Assembly: GCF_000188695.1 (NCBI RefSeq)
Contig: NW_004754913.1
Location: forward strand, 1,020,674 to 1,048,173
Direction of reading: 5' to 3'
From: Salpingoeca rosetta
Lineage: Eukaryota; Opisthokonta; Choanoflagellata; Craspedida; Salpingoecidae
Length of the DNA stretch: 27,500 nucleotides
The notes under the pieces were generated by a model. It was given only the letters and a program-made list of their open reading frames with translations, made no database searches and was not told where the DNA came from. Position numbers and translations under genes: made by a program. Positions 14,701 through 27,500 of this stretch are shown in pieces (position 1 is the stretch's first letter; each line of letters opens with the position of its first letter).

Positions 14701-15211
14701 TCAACTCGAGCCAAGGTGTGGTTGCCCTCAACTCAATCCGTCCATCCTTGTGGTCTCTTGTCGCACCTCGTACAGCGTGTATGGCTTGAGCTGGCCTGCC
14801 CTTGCCTCTGTGACGTCCTTTCCCTCGGCGACCTTTGTCCAATGGGCGTCGTCAGCCTTTGGGCGCCGGTACAGGCGGTAAATGTGGGAAGATGTGGATG
14901 CGCTCGGCCGATCCCAGGTCACCAGCACATCCGTGCAGCCCACGACCGGCTGCCCTCGCAAGTTCTGCAGCAGGTGGTAGCACGAGAGCAGAAGAGCACA
15001 GCTGTTGATCAGCACAGGACCGTCAAAGCGTAAGTGCTTAGCAGTGCCACTCGAGGCAAGAGAAAGCGGCAAGGCAGAGCTGGAGGAGTGAGAGGATGCA
15101 AGCAAGCAACGCAAGCAAGCAGTGCCAAGAAGAAGGAAGCAGGGGACACTGTCGCTCCGCCGTCTACCACCGACCACCCACTTCAACGACGTGCAGGGCG
15201 GTTGTTGCCAT
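10135..15211 (-). CDS. GRXCR1: FN3-FN3-glutaredoxin cysteine-rich protein (GRXCR1-like)
   Basis: Eighteen minus-strand exons keep phase: 15211-15182, 14964-14767, 14578-14503, 14296-14185, 13963-13851, 13538-13399, 13211-13076, 12906-12745, 12638-12586, 12360-12280, 12148-12064, 11918-11785, 11563-11477, 11342-11286, 11167-11090, 10732-10667, 10543-10474, 10244-10135 (TAG); 595 residues. FN3 domain 1 is about 5-100 (VTWDRP, YTLYE), FN3 domain 2 about 102-196 ([15 protein letters not shown]), then a polar linker. The glutaredoxin fold is about 446-536 ([31 protein letters not shown]). The tail has four CxxC knuckles: 544-547, 555-558, 581-584, 592-595. Order and wording match vertebrate GRXCR1, which acts in actin-filled stereocilia, but that protein (about 290 residues) lacks FN3. 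As in GRXCR1, the thiol CxxC is absent (SGVQAV at 452-457). The 10-codon first exon and the linker exons 12280-13211 are least certain. Confidence 0.8.
10742..11052. repeat. GTGTGAGA/GTGAGT tract and CA tract in one FN3-GRXCR intron
   Basis: In the minus-strand intron 11089-10733, plus-strand CA repeats (11012-11052) lie near the donor and plus-strand TG/TGAG repeats (10742-10903) lie beside the acceptor. The transcript therefore reads GU at its 5' side and CA/CUCA at its 3' side. A TTCC/TTGC tetranucleotide stretch (10931-10967) lies between. Confidence 0.85.
11699..11780. repeat. CA / CACATA hexanucleotide repeat
   Basis: CA followed by five or six CACATA units on the plus strand, directly beside the donor (11784) of a minus-strand FN3-GRXCR intron. 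The RNA therefore reads GU/UAUGUG next to the 5' splice site. Confidence 0.85.
12430..12585. repeat. CA-rich tract beside a 5' splice site
   Basis: CA repeats with CAACAA, CATACA and CGCACA variants fill the donor half of the minus-strand intron 12585-12361. In the transcript this is a GU tract that starts at the donor GTGCGTGTGTG. Confidence 0.85.
13541..13757. repeat. TG / TGAG / GACAGA repeat block
   Basis: Composite repeats of GTGTGAGAGA, GTGAGTGA and GACAGAGA fill the acceptor side of the minus-strand intron 13850-13539. In the transcript this is a CA/CUCA tract that ends at the AG of the 3' splice site. Confidence 0.85.
14081..14172. repeat. CA tract beside a 5' splice site
   Basis: CA repeats with CATACA and CGCACA variants in the minus-strand intron 14184-13964, ending about 12 bases from the donor. 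The transcript reads GU just after the 5' splice site. Confidence 0.85.
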
Positions 15212-15357
15212 CTTTTGTTGTTGTCCTTCTTCTGTTTGCAAGTTGTGAAGATTGTGGACAGGAGAGCAAATATTCTTTCGTACCTTGATCAAGCTCACAT
15301 CACAGCACACACACCTGCACACACACCTGCACACACACCTGCACACACACACACACA

Positions 15358-15402
<45 letters not shown>

Positions 15403-15421
15403 CCATAAACAGCAGACCACC
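15212..15421. promoter_or_regulatory. Compact divergent promoter region between FN3-GRXCR and GPDH
   Basis: Only 210 bases separate the two start codons. They contain three copies of ACACACCTGC (15306-15345) and then a CA tract to about 15402. TAAACAG then CAGACCACCATGG follow; AAACAG could be the 3' splice site of a GPDH leader intron. If the first GRXCR exon is as drawn, both promoters must lie within or around these repeats. The promoter call is inferred from gene layout. Confidence 0.45.
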
Positions 15422-16437
15422 ATGGACGATGATGGGTGTCATGGACGGCGGTTACCGCTGGGTGTGATTCGGGAACGCGTGCAGGCGCTGTGCGACGCGC
15501 TTGGGCTCAACAACAATGGTGCCCGCAACGCGGTTGGCCGGCTTGCGTCCGTGGCCAGCGGCAGCCGGCCCCTGCGCATCGTGGGCTTGGGCGCAGGCGC
15601 TTGGGGCGCCGTGTTCATGGCCATGCTGCAGGAGATGTACGGGCAGGCGCCAGACCTGGTGGACATTACCATCTGGCGCCGTGGCGGCCGCACAGTGAGC
15701 AAGGAGGTGGTGACGCACGTGATGGATGTCGTCAACGCAGACGAGGCTGTGTTGCGGCGCCTGCGCAACAGCAGCGTGTACCTCAAGTACGTCTCCGCTC
15801 GGCTTGGCGACCGCACCCTCACAGCCTGCGAGATGCTCCGCGACGGCTTTTGCCTCAACCTCCCAGACTGCCCTCTTTGCCCCTTGAAGGTGCGCACGTG
15901 TGATTGTGTGAGTTTGTGCACGTGTGTGTACGTGTGTGTATGTGCGTGCGTGCGTGCGTGTGCATGAGTGCGACTGGGGCACGTATTCTGTCTGTTTGTG
16001 TACGCCTGTGTGCGCGTCTGCGCGCAGACTCGCGTGTACATCGAGTAGAATCGTGCAAGTGCGGCCAATACTCGACTGTGACATTCACCACACGTTCCAT
16101 GAACACTTTCCCCCTTTTCCAACCCTTCCTTCACAGGTGACAACAGAGCTGGAGGAGGCCGTGTACGACGCGGATGTGATTGTGAACGGGCTGCCATCAA
16201 CAGAGACGCGCGCGGTGTTTGAGAAAGTGGGGCGCATCCTGAAGCAGACACGCAACAGGGACAACCCCATGCCCTTTGTCATATCCTTATCCAAGGGTGT
16301 GGAGACGCGGCTGGAGCCCCATCCGCACATCATCACGCCAACCCGCATCATCCACGAGGCTGGCGGCGTGCCCATGGACCGCTGCTTCTACCTCGGTCAG
16401 GCGCGCGCGCTTGTGTGTGTGTGTGTGTATGTGTGCG

Positions 16438-16493
<56 letters not shown>

Positions 16494-17510
16494 TGTGTGT
16501 GCGGGATGTATCCCTTGACCACTGCTGTGTTTTGGTGCGTCCTGACACCCCCCCATCCAATCAAACACACACACTCAACTCCCCCCCCCTCCTTACCACA
16601 CCCCTTCCCCTCCCCCCCCCCCCCACCACATCTGACGCACACAGGCGGCCCGAACATTGCTGCTGAGATTTGGCGCGGGGAGTACGCAAACGCGCGCATC
16701 TGCGGCGGTGTGCGGGCGGTGCGAACGGCTCTGGCAGACTTTATCCGGAACGACAATTTTGTGGTGTGGACAAGCCCCGATGTGATCACGCACGAGGTGA
16801 TGGGCGGCCTGAAGAACGTGTATGCAATCGGCATGGGCATCACCACGGCAGCCACCAACAACAGCGCCACAAGCAAGGCCGTGTACTTCAGCAACGCCGC
16901 AGCAGAGATGGTGTTCATCACGCGCCTGCTGTCAGAACGGCCAGACGACCTTCAAGGACCACTCCTCGCAGACACATACGTGACGCTGCTCAAGGGGCGG
17001 AACGCATGGTACGGCGAGCGGCTGGGCCGCGGGGAGCTGTGCCCGAGCATGGGGGATGTGGTGCCTGGGAAGGGCCTGATCCAGGGCATCTCCGCTGTGC
17101 ACGCCTTCCACGAGCTGCTGAGCGACGAGCGGGTGCAGGTGTTTGACTGCGACGCCCAGCGGGCCGTGTCCCCCGTGGAGGTGCTGCCCATGCTGCGGCA
17201 CCTGAAGGAGATGCTCTCACGCGACGACGACGACATGGCAGCTGCCACCCGCCAGTTCATTGCAAAGCTCAAGGACGCGTCGGCAACCGACCCTGCCCAG
17301 CGGCTGCGCACAGACAACCTGTACTGTGCCATGCTCACGCGCCTCCCACACGAGATTGTCGTGGAGGATGCGGATGGCGGTGGCGATGGTGCGGGAGTGG
17401 CTGATGGCGGTGCTGGTGTTGGGCCGGAGCAGCGGCATCGGAACAGGTCGTTTATCGGCGGCGCAGACGAAGCAGAGGAGGACATCAACCCCCACTTCAC
17501 AAAGACGTGA
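15422..17510 (+). CDS. GPDHC1: NAD-dependent glycerol-3-phosphate dehydrogenase, plant cytosolic type
   Basis: Three exons, 15422-15889, 16137-16395 and 16645-17510 (TGA), encode 530 residues. The start has an ideal context (CCACCATGG). The enzyme interconverts dihydroxyacetone phosphate and glycerol 3-phosphate using NADH, feeding glycerolipid synthesis and redox balance. Seen: dinucleotide-binding GLGAGAWG (55-62), [26 protein letters not shown] (243-251), the likely catalytic lysine K299 in [10 protein letters not shown], and [10 protein letters not shown]. Long blocks ([65 protein letters not shown]) match plant cytosolic GPDHC1-type enzymes as I recall them, more closely than animal GPD1. 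The C-terminal 70 residues or so are Gly/Asp-rich and poorly conserved. No targeting peptide or SKL-type tail is seen, so cytosolic is likely. It shares a 210-base divergent gap with the GRXCR-like gene. Confidence 0.93.
16409..16502. repeat. TG tract near the 5' splice site of GPDH intron 2
   Basis: TG repeats start 13 bases after the donor at 16396. The 3' part of the same intron has a short CA run (16564-16573) and C-rich runs (16578-16624) before the acceptor ACACAG. Confidence 0.85.
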
Positions 17511-17904
17511 GGGAGGCGTTAGCAAGGGGGTGAGGAAGGCATGGACATGTGCATAGGTGCAGGTGGCTAGCTGCTGGCTTCCTTCCTTTCTTTGTGTGTA
17601 CATGAACGTTGGGTTGTGGCCCTGATGGGAGGTTCGACCTTGACATTTGTGGTTCAGCGAGCGTGCGTCGTCGTTGGATTTTAGAAGGTTGTCGCAGACT
17701 TCGTAAAGATTGACTGACATACGATGGTTGAAGAGACTCAACGCAGAAAGACGGACAGGCTGACAGAGATTGGAGGGTTGCAGGGGGTGGGAGGAGTTAC
17801 TCGCAGGACAAAGTCGGGTAAACACACACACACACACACACACACAGGTACGCAGACACAAACACACACATGAACACACATGAACACACACATGAACACA
17901 CATG

Positions 17905-17942
<38 letters not shown>

Positions 17943-17958
17943 CACACACACACGGCGT
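17511..17958. other. Tail-to-tail gap between GPDH and TMEM14 genes
   Basis: A 448-base gap of unique sequence up to 17820, then a CA tract with four or five ACACATGAAC units (17821-17953) that stops five bases short of the TMEM14 stop codon. The tract therefore belongs to the TMEM14 3' end, as GU repeats. No gene features seen. Confidence 0.6.
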
Positions 17959-18762
17959 TTACATTTCCAAGGCGCGCTTGCCATTGACAAGCAGAGCTGC
18001 AGAGGCAATGGCGGCAACAAGGCCGGCAGGCATGAACTTCTTTGCCTTGGCGGCCCTAGAGAATGGAGAACGCGGGCGAGATGAGAAGCGATGAGCGGTG
18101 AGAAGCAGCGAGGAGGGTGTATTGCGTGAAGAATAGAAACGTAGGCAGCAGAGCAGGGTTGGTGGCGACTGTTGCTTTTTTAGTTTAGCACCAGCTACAG
18201 CACGCACGGTACACCGACCTGCGACCCATCACGATGGCGAGCACGAGGGAGAGCAGAATCGCAGTGTTGATGCCAGCGCTCTCATTGCCGGACCGAATCA
18301 AGTAGCTGCGTTCACATCAAACATGTGTGCGTGTGTGTGTGTGCGTGTGAGTGAGTGTTTATGAGTGCGTGTGTGCGTTTGTGTGTGAGTGAGTGCGTGT
18401 GTGTGTGTGTGCGCGTGCGTTTGTGTGTGAGTGCGTTCAACCTATTTGCGACAGTGCATGTGACATCGCTTTGCAGACAGTTACAACAGCTTCCATCAAC
18501 ACACACACATAACAACCATAGCTATCTTACCCAGTCACGGCATAAGCGAGGCCACTGCCACCACCAGCGATCCTTTGAACGGAAACATGCGCATGTGAGT
18601 GTGTGAGTGTGTGAGTTCGCTTGTGGGTGTGTGAGTTCGCTTGTGGGTGTGTGAGTTAGCTTGTGAGTGTGTGAGTTCGCTTGCGAGTGTGTGAGTTCGC
18701 TTGCGAGTGTGCTGTCACCAATGTCAAACTGTGCACACAGTGCGTGCATTTGTCCCACCCTC

Positions 18763-18827
<65 letters not shown>

Positions 18828-18960
18828 TCACTCACGCGCGGGTGCGCGCGCGTCAATTGACTGACAGGGATGGAAGGGACTTCTTCTTGAGGTAGCCCAT
18901 GAGGCCGCCAAAGGCGACCACAGCACCAAACACCGTGTTCAGCGTCGCAGTGTCCATCAT
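17959..18960 (-). CDS. TMEM14: TMEM14 family small membrane protein
   Basis: Four minus-strand exons, 18960-18866, 18572-18531, 18305-18219 and 18055-17959 (TAA), keep phase and give 106 residues, the usual length of the family. Recognisable features: FGAVVAFGGLMGYLKKKSLPSL at the first membrane segment (the family's GG.xGY.KxGSxPSL pattern), a middle segment LAYAVTGYLI, then TAILLSLVLAIVMGRR, and KFMPAGLVAAIASAALL, which matches the KFMPAGL motif of TMEM14 proteins. Four short hydrophobic helices are expected. Animal TMEM14C sits in the mitochondrial inner membrane and takes part in porphyrin transport; plant relatives (FAX) export fatty acids from plastids. Which role applies here cannot be told from sequence. 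Two adjacent ATGs (18960, 18957) are possible starts. Its introns are longer than its exons and full of TG/CA repeats. Confidence 0.88.
18325..18425. repeat. TG/TGAG tract in TMEM14 intron 2
   Basis: Plus-strand GTGTGTGCG and GTGAGTGA repeats near the acceptor of the minus-strand intron 18530-18306. A short CA run (18499-18510) lies near its donor. The transcript reads GU first, CA second. Confidence 0.8.
18593..18712. repeat. 20-base minisatellite, about five copies
   Basis: The unit GTGTGAGTTCGCTTGTGGGT recurs about five times at 20-base steps, with GTTAGC and TTGCGAGT variants. It lies near the acceptor of the minus-strand TMEM14 intron 18865-18573. A pure CA tract (18766-18822) lies in the donor half of the same intron. 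Confidence 0.8.
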
Positions 18961-19447
18961 CGTTCATCGTCGTCGTCCTTCCTCTTCCAAGGCCTTCTTC
19001 TCGATCAATTTGTGGTGTCGTGTATTCATTTTCCACGCTGCTCTGCTGCTGCTGTGCTGCTTCTTTCGTGCCACCACAACGCCAACGCGACACACAACTT
19101 TCCACCCACCGCTTCCTGTCCCCCTCAACCCCTCCACCACGTCGTCTCGGATGCCAAGCAGTCGAAGCTTCCTCTGGGTTGGTTACCTTGAAGCCACAAC
19201 AAGGCGTGAACACACATGCCACACACACATCACGCATCACACACATTATCCGACAAGGGACCAACACGAATCACTTGTCGCATCCCACAATTCACGTGTT
19301 GCTTCTGTCTGTTTGTGTTTGGCAATTCATCAGCACCATGATGAACAAGCATGGCCATGCGTGCATGAACAATCACTCCCTGTCTGTCCAACTCAACCCA
19401 TTTGCACACATCCTCCCGCGCCTCTCACTCTCTCACGCTCTGACGCC

Positions 19448-19523
<76 letters not shown>

Positions 19524-19547
19524 TCCGTCATATGCTTCTGGCGCGCC
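18961..19547. promoter_or_regulatory. Divergent region between TMEM14 and the methyltransferase gene
   Basis: A 587-base gap between head-to-head genes. It is unique sequence until a CA tract at 19450-19521, which ends 26 bases before the assigned ATG. The tract and the GTGCAG at 19576-19581 would fit the 3' end of an intron, so the methyltransferase may have an unseen first exon here. A candidate ATGATGAAC at 19338 has no convincing in-phase donor. Confidence 0.4.
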
Positions 19548-21569
19548 ATGCTGCTGCGTTCGTTCTGTGCGTCGTTGTTGTTCACCGTGCAGGTCATCAC
19601 GACCACCGGTGCCGCTGCTTTTGCAGCCGGCATCATCATGGCCAAGATCATGTTCCAGGTGCGCCTGTGCGGTTGTGTGTATATACATGTATGTACGTGT
19701 GTGTATCTACGTGAATGCGTGCGTGCGTGTGTGTGTGTGTTTGCCGCTTTCGTTCGTTTATGTGTGCGCGCACTTTTTCTTACCTCACGCATGAACCCAA
19801 AACACACACACACACACCACACGCACACACACACGCACGCACACACACACCACACGCACAACCTTTCATTCACACCCTCCTCTCTCCCAAACGCGCGCAC
19901 ACACACTTGCCCCAGTCGACTGGGCTGGGAAGACGCGAGGCAGCGTCGGACCAGAACAGCCGCCCACAGCACCACCCACGCGACGCAGATTCAAGGCGGC
20001 GCATCGTGCACATGACCCCGAGCGTATTTGAGACGCTCACGCACCAAGACTGCCTTCGCTACCTGGCAGAGGCCGGCATCCCACAGTCGCTGCTCGACTC
20101 TGTGCCGGAGTGCGTGGACGGGGCCATCATGATTGAGTGTGCAACCCCAGACAAGTTCAGCTTCTCCACGGCCGACAAGCTCTTCTGGGTGCAGATTGAG
20201 AACTCGGACGCGTGCAAGCGCATTGCCGCTGTTCTCGATGAGATGATTGCCGCACATCCGCACGACCTCCCACCAGATGCCGCCTCCCCTTCACACCCGA
20301 CGCCCGCACCACAGCCCGAAACCCCGCACTCGGTACTGCATGCGTGCTTGCAAGCGCCCGTACATGCACGTTGGTGCACGTTGGTGCACATGTGCGAGTG
20401 TGAGTGTGTGCTTCCGCGATCCGTCTATCCCCATCCATCCATCCATCCATCCATGTATGCATACATGCTGACGATGTGCACATCCACCACCACCACCACC
20501 ACCACCATGTCTCCCCCCCCCCCACTTCGCCAGAACTATACGGTCACGAGCAATCGCTGCGGCATGATGTCGAACGAGCCATCTGCATTCATGCACACGT
20601 GGATTGCCCGCGCCGAATCGAATCCACAGCAGCCCATGATGGATGTACGTTGCTATCTTGCTTGGTTGCTCGCTTGATTGCTTGTTTGCTTGCTTAGCAT
20701 TGGCAGTGGCATGTGTGTTCCTTTGCGGTTCTTGTGCTGCATTACAACAACCCTTGCCTGGCGTAGCTATGCCGCTGCCCACCTCATCATGCTTTCATCA
20801 CACACACACATGCACACACACACATGCAAACACACACACACATGCACACACATGCACACACATGTCAACACGCACACACATACACACTGCCCTCACCAAT
20901 CACCCCTCAACCCCCCTCCACCCCCTCTTTTCTTCCCCCTTCCACCCCTGTGGCCAGATTGGGTGTGCATATGGTGTAGCGACGCTCGGTGCGCTTGAGA
21001 AGGGCGCGCGTGTCATTGCCATTGATCTGGAGCCAAACCACCTCGCCAGCGTGCAGACAGCAGCACAGCACCGCAACATCCCCAAGGCGCGCCTTCGCTG
21101 CATTGAGGGCGGGGTGCCGGAGACGCTCGCTGAGCTGAGGAGCGGCAGCGTGTCGCACGTGCTCGCCGCCAATGTGTTTCACTTCCTCTCCCCAACCGCC
21201 CTCACCCGCACGTTGAAGAGTCTTCACCGCGTCATGGCGTCGGAGAGTTTCCTCCACATCCAGGTCGACTCCCCGTTCATGCGCGGCCTGGGCGCGTTTT
21301 ATTACGTCTATGCATTGCGCAAATTCCTCGGGCACCACTTTCCGGGCTACCTTCCCATTCCGGAAAGTCTTCAACGGCACATGTTTCCAGACTACCTGCA
21401 CGTGCGCCGCTACCAGGTGATGGATGCGGATGTACTGCGCGCGGCTGTTGAGCGCGCTGGGTTTGAGATTGTGCGCGCCGGGTACGAGCCCGTTGATGAC
21501 GAGAGCGACATTCTCGGCATTTCCCTCGACGGCCGCGAGAGCACCGTCGTTGTCGCCGTCAAGAGATGA
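19548..21569 (+). CDS. Membrane-anchored class I SAM-dependent methyltransferase
   Basis: Exons 19548-19658, 19916-20332, 20534-20644 and 20958-21569 (TGA) keep phase and encode 416 residues. The N-terminus has one hydrophobic segment (about 8-36, with TTTGAAAFAAGIIMAKIMF), then a basic linker, an unassigned region (about 70-170), and a Rossmann methyltransferase domain from about 177. SAM-binding motif I is D-IGCAYG (213-219), split by an intron after the Asp; motif II is VIAIDLE with the acidic end of strand 2; VSHVLAANVFHFL fits motif IV and the following helix. The substrate is not recognisable. The MLLRSF start is the first ATG of the frame, but GTGCAG just before GTCATCACG could be a 3' splice site with the true first exon upstream. 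The donor at 20333 (GTACTG) is unusual. Family confident, N-terminus moderate. Confidence 0.75.
19672..19860. repeat. GT-rich 5' half and CA-rich 3' half of methyltransferase intron 1
   Basis: In the plus-strand intron 19659-19915, GTGTGT/ATGTACGTG repeats (19672-19741) follow the donor, and CACACA/CGCACGCA repeats (19801-19860, with more to 19906) precede the acceptor CCCCAG. The two arms are roughly complementary. Confidence 0.8.
20430..20523. repeat. CCAT and CCA repeats with C run in methyltransferase intron 2
   Basis: About six CCAT units (20430-20453), seven CCA units (20483-20505) and an 11-base C run (20513-20523) lie before the acceptor TTCGCCAG at 20533. The C run sits where a polypyrimidine tract is expected. 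Confidence 0.75.
20802..20886. repeat. CA / CACATGCA tract in methyltransferase intron 3
   Basis: CA repeats with ATGCACAC interruptions in the 3' half of the intron 20645-20957, followed by a CT-rich stretch and acceptor GGCCAG. Confidence 0.8.
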
Positions 21570-22460
21570 TTGGCATCATCACTGCTGGTGCTGCTGCTGT
21601 TCGTGGTAGCGCTCATGATGGTGTTTTGTGCTGCTGTTGATGTCTGTGGTGTCCGTGGGGGATGCTGCCACTGTTGCTGCTGATGATGATGAACGTTGAA
21701 GCTGTCGCATTGGTCGCTTCGCGTGATCATGGATGCACAGCCTGTGCTTCATCGTCTCAGCATCCCACCTCCCCCCAAAAACACACACACACACACACCT
21801 GAATGGCCCTGCGTATTTGTATTCTCTGTTTGTGTGGTCCCTTAGCTGAAATGAAAGATATGTCCTTGCATGTGTGCGCCCCTCTTCCTCTGCTTCGCTT
21901 CTCGGCCTCCTTCCCCTTAGGCGTGCTTGCATGCACACGTGGTGATGACCACCCTTCCCAATCACTCCCTCTCCCTCGCCTCTGTTTTGTCATTATCCCG
22001 GTCTGCCCTCGCTGCCATGGCCAGCATCATCATCATCATCATCAGCAGCAGCATCATCATCAGCATCATCACCACCAAGCACCTTTGCCACGTCTTTCCT
22101 TCTTGTTGTCTATTTGCCACCCTTGTCCCGTGTGTATGCAAGTGCGTGCGTGCGTGCGTGTGTGTGGTTGACCAACCGTACAAACCGCCCACTATCTACA
22201 CGTTAGCAAACACGCGAGAACAAAGATGGGAGACAAAAAACCAAACACAAAGAGGAGCGAGAAACGACACATCACAACCAAGAATCATCACAAGAACAAC
22301 AACACGACACGAGATGAGTAGCTACCAACTGAACACGCACACAGCATCTGTCACACTCACCGCACTTCAACACCCACACCCACACCCACACACCCACATC
22401 CACACAGAGACACATAGACACACACAGACACACACACACAGACACACACGTGCTCACGCC
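21570..22460. other. Tail-to-tail gap between methyltransferase and ARFGEF genes
   Basis: The largest gap, 891 bases. It contains CTG/GTT-rich sequence just after the methyltransferase stop, CATCAT repeats (22020-22077), a GCGT run (22142-22160) and CA/CAGACA repeats (22375-22448) ending 12 bases before the ARFGEF stop codon. Open frames here are repeat-driven; I recognise no gene. Confidence 0.6.

Positions 22461-27500
<5,040 letters not shown>

Noticed and set aside
15034..15186. N-terminal extension of the FN3-GRXCR protein read straight through from 15186
   Set aside because: That frame starts with TTG, not ATG. A short exon 15211-15182 beginning with ATG splices in phase at CTGCAG (14965-14970) and gives a better FN3 start.
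15439..16251. Minus-strand open frame opposite GPDH
   Set aside because: Antisense shadow; it crosses a clear GPDH intron and has no domain signature.

Overview
This is a piece of a eukaryotic nuclear genome. It carries eight protein genes, all broken by GT-AG introns, with long dinucleotide repeat tracts in most introns and in several gaps between genes. Coding exons are GC-rich and free of those repeats. I placed exon borders by keeping reading phase across each GT-AG junction and by matching protein families from memory; no alignment was run. A glutaredoxin-domain cysteine-rich (GRXCR1-like) gene, normal spliceosomal introns, a plant-type glycerol-3-phosphate dehydrogenase and mixed domain fusions suggest a unicellular relative of animals, most likely a choanoflagellate. 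That placement is inference.

Layout from left to right: (1) 190-4203 (+), C-terminal half of TTC27, a TPR protein, cut by the left edge. (2) 4491-5866 (-), an unrecognised type II membrane protein. (3) 6630-9703 (+), a membrane protein joining a von Willebrand factor A domain to a P-loop GTPase-like domain. (4) 10135-15211 (-), an 18-exon gene joining two fibronectin type III domains to a GRXCR1-like glutaredoxin and zinc module. (5) 15422-17510 (+), NAD-dependent glycerol-3-phosphate dehydrogenase of the plant cytosolic type. (6) 17959-18960 (-), a small TMEM14 family membrane protein. (7) 19548-21569 (+), a membrane-anchored class I SAM methyltransferase. (8) 22461-27500 (-), most of the region downstream of the Sec7 core of a BIG/ARFGEF-type Arf exchange factor, cut by the right edge.

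The eight genes alternate strictly in strand, so every gap is either a shared divergent promoter region or a shared tail-to-tail end. They do not form an obvious pathway: the products belong to Golgi traffic (ARFGEF), lipid and glycerol metabolism (GPDH), organelle membranes (TMEM14), surface or cytoskeletal modules (FN3-GRXCR, vWA-GTPase) and TPR housekeeping (TTC27).

The most unusual signal is not a gene. In nearly every repeat-bearing intron, read in the sense of its own gene, GT/TG repeats lie near the 5' splice site and CA/AC repeats near the 3' splice site. This holds for genes on both strands, so the tracts switch strand with the gene. In several introns both arms are present and could pair as a long RNA hairpin that brings the splice sites together. 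No tRNA, rRNA, CRISPR array, transposase or virus-like gene was seen.
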